33,948 nt of DNA from assembly GCA_017858055.1 (NCBI GenBank), contig JAFMCA010000023.1, positions 1 to 33,948 on the forward strand. Reading direction: 5' to 3'. The stretch comes from Flavobacteriaceae bacterium (lineage in GTDB: Bacteria; Bacteroidota; Bacteroidia; Flavobacteriales; Flavobacteriaceae). This document shows, one piece after another, positions 17,978 to 25,520 of this stretch (its first letter is position 1; every line of letters begins with the position of its first letter). The notes under the pieces are model-generated. The model saw nothing but the letters and a program-made list of their open reading frames with translations, searched no databases and was not told the origin of the DNA. Position numbers and translations under genes: made by a program.

Positions 17978-18655
17978 ATGGGGATGAATAAAATCAAAAT
18001 ACTTTGTGTAACTACGTTAATACTTCTTGCTTCATGTAAGCAAAAAGCGGTGAAACAGAGTTATTTGGCACTTGGAGATAGTTATACCCAAGGCGAAGCG
18101 GTTTCGGAGAGTGAACGATGGCCTGTGCAACTAGCTAAAGCACTGGAAAATGAGAATGTCACTATTGCACCACCAAAAATCATCGCTCAAACTGGTTGGA
18201 CTACTGATGAATTAAAAAAAGGAATTGATGAGGCGGTTTTGGATTATCCTTATGATTGGGTTTCACTTTTAATAGGAGTTAACAACCAATATCGCGGTTA
18301 CAATTTAGCAACTTTCAAAACCGAATTTGAAGAACTCCTAACCCAATCGATACTTTTTGCTGGAAATAAAAAAGAAAGGGTTTTTGTGGTATCCATACCC
18401 GATTGGGGAGTTATGCCTTTTGCAAAAAATAGAGACCAAGAACAAATTGCAACTGAAATTGACAATTTTAATCAAGTTATTTATGAGGTCTGTGCAAGGG
18501 AAGAAATTGCATTTATCGATATTACACCTCTATCAAGAACCGTAAATCTCCATCCAGAATTTATAGCCTCTGATGGTTTACATCCAAGCGGGGATCAATA
18601 TGCAGCCTGGATCAAAGAGATGATCCCAATATTTCTAAATTCAACGGATGATTGA
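17978..18655 (+). CDS. SGNH/GDSL-family hydrolase lipoprotein
   Basis: A 225-residue lipid-anchored esterase-type enzyme. The signal peptide ends LLASC, with Cys20 the lipid anchor (counted from the first ATG; a second ATG six bases on would serve as well). Block I is LALGDSYTQGE with the nucleophile Ser, block III LIGVNNQYRGY with the conserved Asn, and block V DGLHPSGDQY with the catalytic Asp and His. Acting outside the cytoplasm, it could remove acyl groups from sugars, lipids or peptides. Its stop overlaps the start of kynureninase by 8 bases, so the two are translationally coupled, though a functional link is not obvious because kynureninase is cytoplasmic. Confidence 0.9.
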   Translation: MGMNKIKILCVTTLILLASCKQKAVKQSYLALGDSYTQGEAVSESERWPVQLAKALENENVTIAPPKIIAQTGWTTDELKKGIDEAVLDYPYDWVSLLIGVNNQYRGYNLATFKTEFEELLTQSILFAGNKKERVFVVSIPDWGVMPFAKNRDQEQIATEIDNFNQVIYEVCAREEIAFIDITPLSRTVNLHPEFIASDGLHPSGDQYAAWIKEMIPIFLNSTDD

Positions 18656-19913
18656 TATAGAGGACGTAAAAAAAATGGATCGATTAGATCCCCTAGCTCC
18701 ATTTCGAAAACAATTTTACAATGCAGCGCATGAAATCTATTTGGATGGAAATTCATTGGGCAAACTTCCCATTGCTGCAATTCAACTCCTTGAAAATACG
18801 ATTTCTAATCAATGGGGAAAACAGCTTATTCAAAGTTGGAATGAGCACTGGCTTGAACTCCCCAAACGTTTAGCTCAAAAATACAGCCTTCTTTTAAATG
18901 CCTCAAAAGGTGAACTCATTCTTGGCGAATCCACCTCCGTTCGGATTTATCAGGTGCTTTTTGCTTTGATTGAGTCCGGAAAATATCCCAAACAACTGCT
19001 CACAGATGAGCTGAATTTTCCAACCGATCTCTACGTTATGCAAGCTCTAACAAAACAATTTTCCTTGCATGAGCTGAAGATTATCAAATATGGACAAGAA
19101 ATCGAAGCTGAAATTTCCATCCTCAAAAAAGCGATGGAAGATTCTCCAGGAATTTTTTGCCTGAGCTTGGTGAGTTACAAAAGTGCCTATATGTACCCCA
19201 TGAAAGAATTAAATCAATGGGCTGCTGCGCATCAAAGTATTATCGTTTGGGATTTAAGTCATGCGGTAGGTGCTATAGAAATTGATTTAAAATCTACAGA
19301 AACTCAAGTTGCTTTAGGATGTACGTATAAGTATATGAATGGAGGTCCTGGCTCTCCTGCTTTTCTTTATGTTAGCAATGAACTTCAAGAAGGACTTAAA
19401 AATCCTATTCAGGGTTGGTTTGGACATCAAAAACCATTTGACTTTGTCCCCCAATATGAAGCTGCTCAGGGGTTGGATCAGTTTTATAACGGTACCCCTC
19501 CTGTGCTCTCACTTCAGGCAATTGAACCTGGGATAGACCTCACCCTTGAAGCTGGAATGAATACTATTCGAAAGAAAAGTGTGCTCCAGTCAGAATTTTT
19601 AATCGGGCTGATTCAAAGTGAATTGGTCCCATTGCATTATCAATTACAAAGTCCTGAACAGAGTCATTTAAGGGGGTCGCACGTTGCTCTATCGCATCCA
19701 GCAGCATGGCAAATTTGTCAAGCCTTAATCAAGGGAGACAGGAACACTCCCAAAATTATTCCAGATTTTAGACCTCCCCATTTTATCCGGTTAGGGATAA
19801 CACCCTTAACTACTCGTTTTGAGGATTTATGGTGGGTGGTTATACAACTCAAATCAATTGTCGAATCCAAAGTCTATCTTCATTTCGATTCTCAGAAAAA
19901 AAATGTAACCTAA
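18648..19913 (+). CDS. kynU: Kynureninase
   Basis: A 421-residue PLP-dependent fold-type I enzyme that splits kynurenine to anthranilate and alanine (or 3-hydroxykynurenine to 3-hydroxyanthranilate) in tryptophan breakdown. Seen: DRLDPLAPFRKQFY and YLDGNSLGKLP at the N-terminus, GESTSVRIYQ around 93-102, WDLSHAVGAIEIDL with PLP-binding Asp202 and His205, and the Schiff-base Lys228 in CTYKYMNGGPGSPAFLYV; the late RLGITPLTTRFEDLWW block is also typical. Length is normal. The start overlaps the SGNH stop; an internal ATG (Met10) just before the conserved region is an alternative. No other tryptophan-degradation gene is in the window. Confidence 0.96.
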   Translation: MIDIEDVKKMDRLDPLAPFRKQFYNAAHEIYLDGNSLGKLPIAAIQLLENTISNQWGKQLIQSWNEHWLELPKRLAQKYSLLLNASKGELILGESTSVRIYQVLFALIESGKYPKQLLTDELNFPTDLYVMQALTKQFSLHELKIIKYGQEIEAEISILKKAMEDSPGIFCLSLVSYKSAYMYPMKELNQWAAAHQSIIVWDLSHAVGAIEIDLKSTETQVALGCTYKYMNGGPGSPAFLYVSNELQEGLKNPIQGWFGHQKPFDFVPQYEAAQGLDQFYNGTPPVLSLQAIEPGIDLTLEAGMNTIRKKSVLQSEFLIGLIQSELVPLHYQLQSPEQSHLRGSHVALSHPAAWQICQALIKGDRNTPKIIPDFRPPHFIRLGITPLTTRFEDLWWVVIQLKSIVESKVYLHFDSQKKNVT

Positions 19914-19984
19914 ATTATTTGGTTTTTGGCAATAAAAAAGCCTTCAGGAAGTATTCCCAAAGGCATAACCATAAACCAATTCAT
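19910..19984 (-). CDS. Possible 24-residue peptide, or coding-like part of a small RNA
   Basis: A short frame on the minus strand starts at an ATG 19 bases after a TATTTTTG promoter motif and encodes a hydrophobic peptide with the segment MPLGILPEGFFIAK in its second half; its stop lies on the end of kynU. The start codon sits in the 3' arm of a 7-bp hairpin (19982-20000), and the middle of the frame is the stem of a terminator-like hairpin. If the terminator works, the transcript ends before the last codons, so an sRNA or attenuator reading is at least as likely as a stable peptide. Confidence 0.3.
   Translation of the reverse strand: MNWFMVMPLGILPEGFFIAKNQII
19934..19964 (-). terminator. 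Rho-independent terminator on the minus strand
   Basis: On the minus strand GCCTTTGGGAA pairs with TTCCTGAAGGC (11 bp, two tandem G-U pairs) around a TAC loop and is followed by six T. On the plus strand the same hairpin has the A-run before it and no T-run after it, so it does not end kynU transcription. It could end transcription from the SET-domain gene or from the candidate small unit. Confidence 0.75.
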
Positions 19985-20000
19985 CAATGAAGAATTGATG
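19934..20000 (-). ncRNA. Candidate small RNA of about 65 bases
   Basis: Read on the minus strand: a -7 box, then a 7-bp hairpin (CATCAAT/ATTGATG, loop of 5), an 18-base linker, and a terminator hairpin with T-run. Promoter, compact folded body and terminator within about 80 bases are the usual layout of a small RNA. It could instead be the processed 3' end of the SET-domain gene transcript, which comes from the same strand 190 bases upstream. Confidence 0.4.
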
Positions 20001-20003
20001 TAG

Positions 20004-20011
20004 CAAAAATA
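20004..20011 (-). promoter_or_regulatory. Candidate minus-strand -7 promoter element
   Basis: TATTTTTG on the minus strand matches TAnnTTTG. A TTG lies upstream but only 12 bases away, shorter than the 17-23 bases usual for flavobacteria, so support is moderate. Confidence 0.35.
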
Positions 20012-20069
20012 ATAATTCCTAAACAAACTTGCTGTTAAAAATTAAAAAAATACTAACCATTTCTTAACA

Positions 20070-20097
20070 TTGCCCCTTCTTTAACCTCTTATTTTTG
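20070..20097 (+). promoter_or_regulatory. Full flavobacterial promoter (TTG, 17 bases, TATTTTTG)
   Basis: TTG at 20070-20072 and TATTTTTG at 20090-20097 are 17 bases apart, the best complete match to the flavobacterial TTG-N17-23-TAnnTTTG consensus noticed in this window. It points at the small frame beginning at 20106, only 8 bases after the -7 box, giving a leaderless or nearly leaderless message. Confidence 0.6.
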
Positions 20098-20105
20098 AAA
20101 TAAAA

Positions 20106-20189
20106 ATGCAGTACATAAAATCCCTTTTCTATTTCAGTGGATTCTTCTGTTGGTTTCTATTTAAGAGAAAATTCGAGAGAAATAAATAA
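20106..20189 (+). CDS. Possible 27-residue single-span membrane peptide
   Basis: A short frame directly behind the promoter at 20070-20097. The peptide has a hydrophobic, aromatic-rich core (LFYFSGFFCWFLF) flanked by one Lys before and a basic tail after (KRKFERNK), a positive-inside pattern for a single membrane span with the C-terminus in the cytoplasm. It resembles the size and shape of small membrane proteins or type I toxin peptides but matches none that I recognise. It converges on the SET-domain gene, ending 4 bases from it. Small frames arise by chance in AT-rich DNA, so the promoter is the main support. Confidence 0.4.
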   Translation: MQYIKSLFYFSGFFCWFLFKRKFERNK

Positions 20190-20193
20190 CATA

Positions 20194-20562
20194 CTATTGC
20201 GTGATTTCATACTCATGCTCCCAGTTGGGATTTTCCAATTTGTTAATCACATATTTAAGAGTAATTTCTTCCCCCGCTGCTATATCCATTAGGGCTTGAA
20301 TACGGATGTGTTTTATAGAGCCCAGTTCGGGGTCCTCTTCAGAAAAAATTGCTTTACAATTTGGAATTTCATGATGATTTACAAAAGCGCCCAAGGGTAA
20401 GCGAATGTAATGATCTTGAAAACGCGGATCAAAAACATGACTCATTCCCAAATCAGTTCCTGCTTTTAGGGGGACAAGTGTAAAAAGACCAAGACCGTCA
20501 ATTTTACTCTTCTGAATGGTAATAAAATTGGGCAGTGGTCGCCAATTACTGTTCTTTATCAT
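20194..20562 (-). CDS. Stand-alone SET-domain protein (putative protein-lysine methyltransferase)
   Basis: A 122-residue protein consisting almost only of a SET domain, the S-adenosylmethionine-dependent lysine methyltransferase fold. The start KIDGLGLFTLVPLKAGTDLG matches the GxGxF/A entry motif; FVNHHEIPNCKA (about 62-73) corresponds to the NHSCxPN cofactor motif; GEEITLKYV (about 104-112) to the GEELTxxY catalytic end. The family Ser-Cys is replaced by His-Glu in the middle motif. There is no Zn-binding post-SET Cys cluster. The substrate is unknown. It follows the PHP gene by 43 bases on the same strand. Confidence 0.85.
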   Translation of the reverse strand: MIKNSNWRPLPNFITIQKSKIDGLGLFTLVPLKAGTDLGMSHVFDPRFQDHYIRLPLGAFVNHHEIPNCKAIFSEEDPELGSIKHIRIQALMDIAAGEEITLKYVINKLENPNWEHEYEITQ

Positions 20563-20605
20563 TGAGCTTTCCTCATTTAGAATTATAAAAATAACGATTT
20601 CCGCT

Positions 20606-21709
20606 CTATTTAACTAAAAATTCATGCTCTAGGAATTTTTTGGGACCGATTAGAGCATTTAAAATTCTAAAGGGCAGGGTTAGGTTTTCTTCTTTCGTTC
20701 CCGTTTTTATCTGAATTCGGGTAGTGGTTTTTGGTTCAAGAATAAATATCGAGGAACCTTGATGAAAACTATACTCGCCTAAATATTCCATTTGAAAGGG
20801 AACGCTACTCTCATTCACCACATCCAGTTGCAGAATAAGTTTATCCTCCGGATACGTTGGAGTTCCAAATCGAATATTCTCGGAAACTAATTGTTTGATT
20901 TGATCCTCTTTCCCAATCACTAAATCTTCATACCAGACGATTGTATTCCCTGAAAACAGCGCTTTTTTTATCGCCTCTACCGATTTTCCATTCACTCGAA
21001 CAAAGGTCATGGGACGATGTCCTCCCTCACTAATTTCATGAGCCCAATCCGTAAGTCCATGAATATCGGAAGTCCCTAGAATGGTTAAATCATTATCTAA
21101 TGCGATTTGAAGTGCCTCCTCAGAAAAGGTAGTTTCATTTACGACTTCAATTCCATGTAAAAGTTTATTGGATATTAAAAAATTATGAAAAGGTTCTAAG
21201 CGAGCAATTCCGTCAATTCGATGCGCGTCCCAATTGGGATGATTCCAAAACACGAAAGCGTTTTGCTTGTTTGCTTCTTGGATTCCTGTTAAGGAATCTT
21301 TATGAAGTAATTTGTTTGCATCTTTAACAAATACTGCATTAATATGGCCTGGGGGCATTTCTCTTGTAATTTCAGATCCATTAATAACCTGGAGTCTTTC
21401 TTCTGGATTGATCATTTCAGAAGCAATATAGAAGGACCTATTTCGATCTGGATGGGGGAGGTCTTCTGCATGAGGTTGGTATTCCAAATGCTCTGTCATT
21501 GCGATTAAATCTAAGCCCTCTCGACGAGCTTCTTCTACACGGATACTGGGCCAAACTGCTCCATCTGAAAAAACAGTATGAATATGTAAATCCATGCTGA
21601 TCCATTGTGCGTTTGAGTCGGCTTTAAAAAAGCTACTTTGGGCTCGAACAGCAATTGCACCAAGTATAAAAATCGAAGTGCAGAAAAGAAATTTTTTAAA
21701 CATGCGCAT
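20606..21709 (-). CDS. Exported PHP-domain phosphoesterase
   Basis: A 367-residue protein with a signal peptide (to about AVRAQ) and an N-terminal PHP metal-dependent phosphoesterase domain. Metal-ligand motifs are complete: DLHIHTVFSDG, MTEHLEY, NGSEITRE, FWNHPNWDAH and TSDIHG. The last 100 residues form a beta-sandwich-like tail. Related secreted proteins are annotated Sb-PDE-type phosphodiesterases, so release of phosphate from a nucleotide or phospholipid head group outside the cytoplasm is likely, but the substrate is not visible. The first of two ATGs (Met1 and Met3) is used; either fits. It lies 70 bases after the DUF2490 gene and 43 before the SET gene. Confidence 0.88.
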   Translation of the reverse strand: MRMFKKFLFCTSIFILGAIAVRAQSSFFKADSNAQWISMDLHIHTVFSDGAVWPSIRVEEARREGLDLIAMTEHLEYQPHAEDLPHPDRNRSFYIASEMINPEERLQVINGSEITREMPPGHINAVFVKDANKLLHKDSLTGIQEANKQNAFVFWNHPNWDAHRIDGIARLEPFHNFLISNKLLHGIEVVNETTFSEEALQIALDNDLTILGTSDIHGLTDWAHEISEGGHRPMTFVRVNGKSVEAIKKALFSGNTIVWYEDLVIGKEDQIKQLVSENIRFGTPTYPEDKLILQLDVVNESSVPFQMEYLGEYSFHQGSSIFILEPKTTTRIQIKTGTKEENLTLPFRILNALIGPKKFLEHEFLVK

Positions 21710-21779
21710 GATGATATATTTTGTTGAAGCTACAATTTATACCAAACAAAAAAAAGTTTAAAAAAAAATTACGCTCCTT

Positions 21780-22508
21780 TTATAGCTTATAGATAAGTAA
21801 CGTATTCCACAACCTGGTTTTAAGATACTGATCCGTAGCTTTAAAAATCGTGTTTTTTTGAAAGCCTGTATTTAACGTAGTTTTACTGTTGAGTTTCATA
21901 CTAAAGCCAAAAAACGTCCAGTTTTGATTAAATTTATAAGGAATTCCTGGAGGATTCATCAGTGTGAAGATTTCATCGTAAAAAACAAAATTTATTGGAA
22001 CTTTAGCTTCTGGCATTGAAAGAGGCCGAATGTAGGTGAATCGAAAACGAATCCTACTTGAGAAATCAAAGCTTTTAAGCGAACGATTTTTTTGGAGAGG
22101 AAGTACTTCTTGAAAACGATGTTCTAATCGAATCCAAGTCGAAAAAGTCCCTTTTTTTAGTGGTAAGTTATAGATTACTTGTTCCCATATATTGTGTTCG
22201 TTCCGAAATCGAGGATCTGCGTTTACCTCTGAAGTGTAATTTTTTAGGTAGCTGTATCCTGCAGTCCATAAAATATTATTGGAGTCTGTAAAGGTCAGTT
22301 GGGGTCTAAAAATCTGTTGTTTCCAGGCATTAAAATAATCCACCGTTCTAAAGTGTAGTTCTGTTCGTAAACTCAACTTATCCGAGAGTGAATAATCCAC
22401 AAAAATGGCATTCCAAAAACTTTCTTCTTTTGTATATTCCTGCGCCCAAAGTAGCGGTGAAAAAAATAGAGGTAGAATGCTGTAAAATATTTCCTTTTTT
22501 ATCCTCAT
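21780..22508 (-). CDS. DUF2490 outer-membrane protein
   Basis: A 242-residue exported protein. The signal peptide ends LLWAQ (about 22). The mature part begins ESFWNAIFVDYSLSDKLSLRTELHFR, the typical DUF2490 opening, and continues as alternating strands (FRPQLTF, WTAGYSYLKNY, EHNIWEQVIY, IRLEHRFQE, FSSRIRFRFTY), ending TRLWNTLLIYKL. This fits a small outer-membrane beta-barrel of unknown cargo. Its start overlaps the tesB stop by 4 bases (ATGA), so the two are translationally coupled. Confidence 0.87.
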   Translation of the reverse strand: MRIKKEIFYSILPLFFSPLLWAQEYTKEESFWNAIFVDYSLSDKLSLRTELHFRTVDYFNAWKQQIFRPQLTFTDSNNILWTAGYSYLKNYTSEVNADPRFRNEHNIWEQVIYNLPLKKGTFSTWIRLEHRFQEVLPLQKNRSLKSFDFSSRIRFRFTYIRPLSMPEAKVPINFVFYDEIFTLMNPPGIPYKFNQNWTFFGFSMKLNSKTTLNTGFQKNTIFKATDQYLKTRLWNTLLIYKL

Positions 22509-23365
22509 TTAAACTTCCTCATTAATCCTTCTTGGGCAACAGATGCTACCATTTTTCCCGACCTGTCAAAAATACTTCCTCTAGCATAACCTCTTGCATT
22601 GGATGCACTGGGACTTTCAATTGCGTACAGTAACCAGTCGTCAATTTCAAAATCTCTGTGAAACCAAAGAGCATGGTCCAAACTGGCGTAATATATTTTT
22701 TGATGTTCAAATTCTTTTCTGTGGGGCAAAGTGGCGGACAAGAGGAGTCCATAGTCTGAAGCAAAAGCAAGAAGTTGGTGTTGTAATGCAGTATCCGCTT
22801 TAATTTTTTCTTTAGTCTTAAACCAAATGTGTGAAAATGGGGGTTTGTTTTCTGTTTCCAAATAGATCGCTTTTCCTACGGGTCTAAACTCAAAAACTTG
22901 TGGATGCGCCATCATTAGTCGACCAAAACGCTCGGGGTCTTTTTCTCTGAGAGGCTCCGCTTGTTGGATGTCTGAAAGTAAAATTTCAGGGGTCAAAACA
23001 TTCGGCATGGTAATTTGATGATCTGCTCCTGCTTCATCAAGATGAAAAGAGGCGGACATATTAAAAATTGCCTTCCCTTCTTGATAAGCAACAACTCTAC
23101 GAGTAGTAAAACTGCGTCCATCTCGAATGGCATCAACATGATATTCTATGGGGATATTAATATCGCCCCCTAGAATAAAATAGCCGTGCATCGAATGGGC
23201 TTTTCTGTCTTTAGGAACCGTTTGATAAGCTGCATGTAAGGATTGGCCTAAAACCTGACCCCCAAATACACGCCCCCATGCAGTCTTGTAATTTTGACCC
23301 ACAAATTGATGAGAACTTTTTTGTTCCAGTTGGAGTAAATCAATAAGAGAATTCAGGTTTATCAT
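22505..23365 (-). CDS. tesB: Acyl-CoA thioesterase II
   Basis: A 286-residue double-hotdog enzyme of the TesB family, which hydrolyses medium- and long-chain acyl-CoA to free fatty acid and CoA in the cytoplasm. Seen: FVGQNYKTAWGRVFGGQVLGQ at the first helix, HAMHGYF-like HSMHGYFILGGD, DGRSFTTRRVVA, and in the second hotdog SLDHALWFH, the Ser in ESPSASNARGYA and the Gln of VAQEGLMR, corresponding to the Asp-Thr/Ser-Gln catalytic set. Length is normal. It is 50 bases downstream of the duplicated-domain secreted protein and overlaps the DUF2490 gene. Confidence 0.95.
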   Translation of the reverse strand: MINLNSLIDLLQLEQKSSHQFVGQNYKTAWGRVFGGQVLGQSLHAAYQTVPKDRKAHSMHGYFILGGDINIPIEYHVDAIRDGRSFTTRRVVAYQEGKAIFNMSASFHLDEAGADHQITMPNVLTPEILLSDIQQAEPLREKDPERFGRLMMAHPQVFEFRPVGKAIYLETENKPPFSHIWFKTKEKIKADTALQHQLLAFASDYGLLLSATLPHRKEFEHQKIYYASLDHALWFHRDFEIDDWLLYAIESPSASNARGYARGSIFDRSGKMVASVAQEGLMRKFK

Positions 23366-23415
23366 TAAATATCTTTAAAATTACAGTTTTTAAAACGCTT
23401 TGAAATGAAAACAGC

Positions 23416-24072
23416 TTATTGTTTTCTTATGCTCCAAATTTCGTGCATCGGATCGCCTTTACTACTAAATCCCTGATGATGCCAATCAGAATCCTTCAGA
23501 CTGTAATCAAAAGGAAGCACTGCTCCTACTCGACTATTGTCTCTGGAAAAATATTCGATATGCTCGGTATACTTTCCGTTTTCGGCAGTATAAAATCCTC
23601 CCCCCGATCCAAAAAACTCAAAGGTTTCCGTATTGAAAGCAATCCATTGGAAATAGCCATCCCATAAAAATTTCATCGTTTTTCGAGGAGCTGAAGTGTC
23701 TCTTCTACGTTCGCCTTGATCCGTCATTCTTCCAGCCATAAGCCATTTGCCATTTAGATCCATTGGCGAATTGGAAATTTTTTTCCACTTCTTAGTTTTT
23801 TCAATCTTCATTTGTTTCAAACCATCCTTTTCAAAATTGGAATTAAATTCAAAATCCACCATAAACTCTTCACCTGATTGAGTGTAAAAACCACCGCGCG
23901 TTAAAATAAACTCTGGAGGATCACTAACAAATTGGGTTTCTACAAAATAATTTTGATCCATCAAAATTCGATGGGTAATGCCTTTTTGATTTTCGTTTGA
24001 TTGAAACGAAAAAACCTGAGCCTTTAAACCAAAAAGAATGAGGAAAAAGAAAGTAAAAAAAAGTGATTTCAT
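23416..24072 (-). CDS. Secreted protein with two similar lipocalin-like halves, unknown function
   Basis: A 218-residue protein with a signal peptide (to about GLKAQ, 19). The two halves look like copies: residues about 35-84 and 133-183 both run through a strand pair to GGFYT (60-64; 158-162), each followed by an acidic, aromatic strand. This gives a small duplicated beta-domain, lipocalin-like in appearance. No catalytic motif is seen. It follows the exported M20 gene by 6 bases and is thus almost certainly cotranscribed with it. I do not recognise a named family beyond hypothetical membrane or secreted proteins of flavobacteria. Confidence 0.75.
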   Translation of the reverse strand: MKSLFFTFFFLILFGLKAQVFSFQSNENQKGITHRILMDQNYFVETQFVSDPPEFILTRGGFYTQSGEEFMVDFEFNSNFEKDGLKQMKIEKTKKWKKISNSPMDLNGKWLMAGRMTDQGERRRDTSAPRKTMKFLWDGYFQWIAFNTETFEFFGSGGGFYTAENGKYTEHIEYFSRDNSRVGAVLPFDYSLKDSDWHHQGFSSKGDPMHEIWSIRKQ

Positions 24073-24078
24073 GGTTTT

Positions 24079-25497
24079 TTAATTTCTGTAGTTTAATGCA
24101 GGTTTGCGATCCCCCAACATGGGTACGTATTGAAAATCTTTTCCTCTTTTCTGAATAAAATTTTCTTTAGCCGCTTGAATGATTTTCGGATTATCGAATA
24201 ATTGCATTCCAGTAAGCGTGAGGGTTTTTGCTGCTATAATCATTCCTTTTTCTCCTATGCTTGTTCCTCCAGCAGCTACTGCTTGCCAACTGTGCGCAGG
24301 TGTTCCTGGAACCCAAGTGGCTGCTCGTAATCCCGCTGTGGGAACTGCAAAGCTGACATCACCTACATCCGTAGAGCCTCCTGCCTTAACATTTTCACTA
24401 TACGGCATGACGCCTTCAACATATTTGGTTTCCAGGGGTTCACCTAAAGTTTCTGCGATTTTTTCAGCAAAGGCTTTTTCTTCCGTAGTATAGGTGTATC
24501 CCCCAATGGTTTCTAGATTTTTCTGAACCATGGGCTGCAACACATCATTAAACAAGAGTTCGTGGGTTCCCCCAATCATCTCGTATTCCATAGTAGTCCC
24601 TGTTCCGAGTGCAGCTCCTTTGGCGGCATTAACAATTCGATCAAAAACTTTTGTGACTTCATCACGGGTTTTGTGACGTGCATAATAATAAACTTCAGCA
24701 AAATTAGGAACAACATTCGGTGCTTCTCCACCACGAGTAATCACATAATGGATACGCGTGCTTTCTGTCACGTGTTCTCTCATCATATTCACCATATTGT
24801 TCATGGCTTCTACAGCATCTAAAGCAGAACGCCCTTTTTCTGGTGCACCTGCAGCATGTGCTGACACTCCATAAAAACGAAACTTGGCGGATTTATTTGC
24901 CAATGCCGGCCGTACACTCGCTGAATTTTTACTGTCTGCATGCCAATGTAAGGCAACATCAACATCATTAAATAAGCCTGCACGAGTCATATAAACTTTT
25001 CCTGAGCCGCCTTCCTCTGCTGGACATCCATAAAAACGAACTGTTCCTGACTTCCCTTCTTTTTGTAGGTAATTTTTTAAAGCAATCGCAGCAGCTACAG
25101 AGGCTGTCCCGAAGAGGTGGTGTCCACAAGCATGACCTGCTTTTGCATTGTTCGAAACTTTATAGGGAACTGCTTGTTGGGACAAGCCGGGTAAGGCATC
25201 ATATTCTCCCAAAATGCCGATTACAGGACTCCCTGATCCAAAGCTTGCAACGAAAGCGGTAGGCATTTCAGCAACTCCAGCTTCAATTGTAAACCCCTCC
25301 GCCTGTAAGGTTTTCTGTAACAGCGCGCTACTTTGCTCTTCTTGGTAACCCATCTCGGCATAAGACCATATTTGTTGAGCAATTTCACCATAAGCTCCTT
25401 GCTTGTTATCAATGGTTTGAAGTATAGATTTGTACTTGGACTGACTGTAACCCATTGTAAGAATGAGTAAAAAAATAAGGCTTAGAAATGGACGCAT
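24079..25497 (-). CDS. Exported M20-family amidohydrolase (AbgB-like)
   Basis: A 472-residue zinc-dependent peptidase/amidohydrolase of the M20D type, related to p-aminobenzoyl-glutamate hydrolase subunit B. Metal and catalytic motifs are present: GILGEYDALPG, KAGHACGHHLFG, CPAEEGGSGK (catalytic Glu pair), ALHWHADSKN, and the late TPAHSWQAV His. The dimerisation lid is recognisable (FRFYGVSAHAAGAPEKGRSALDAVEAMN). Unlike E. coli AbgB it has a Sec signal peptide (FLLILTMGYSQ, cleaved about residue 19), so it acts in the periplasm or outside. A TTG nine bases upstream is in frame; the ATG at 25497 is chosen because the signal peptide starts there and a promoter motif lies 23 bases before it. Confidence 0.92.
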   Translation of the reverse strand: MRPFLSLIFLLILTMGYSQSKYKSILQTIDNKQGAYGEIAQQIWSYAEMGYQEEQSSALLQKTLQAEGFTIEAGVAEMPTAFVASFGSGSPVIGILGEYDALPGLSQQAVPYKVSNNAKAGHACGHHLFGTASVAAAIALKNYLQKEGKSGTVRFYGCPAEEGGSGKVYMTRAGLFNDVDVALHWHADSKNSASVRPALANKSAKFRFYGVSAHAAGAPEKGRSALDAVEAMNNMVNMMREHVTESTRIHYVITRGGEAPNVVPNFAEVYYYARHKTRDEVTKVFDRIVNAAKGAALGTGTTMEYEMIGGTHELLFNDVLQPMVQKNLETIGGYTYTTEEKAFAEKIAETLGEPLETKYVEGVMPYSENVKAGGSTDVGDVSFAVPTAGLRAATWVPGTPAHSWQAVAAGGTSIGEKGMIIAAKTLTLTGMQLFDNPKIIQAAKENFIQKRGKDFQYVPMLGDRKPALNYRN

Positions 25498-25520
25498 AAT
25501 TTTCAATTTGATGTTACCCT

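Noticed and set aside
25498-25506. TTG start three codons before the M20 ATG
   Set aside because: The signal peptide is complete from the ATG at 25497.
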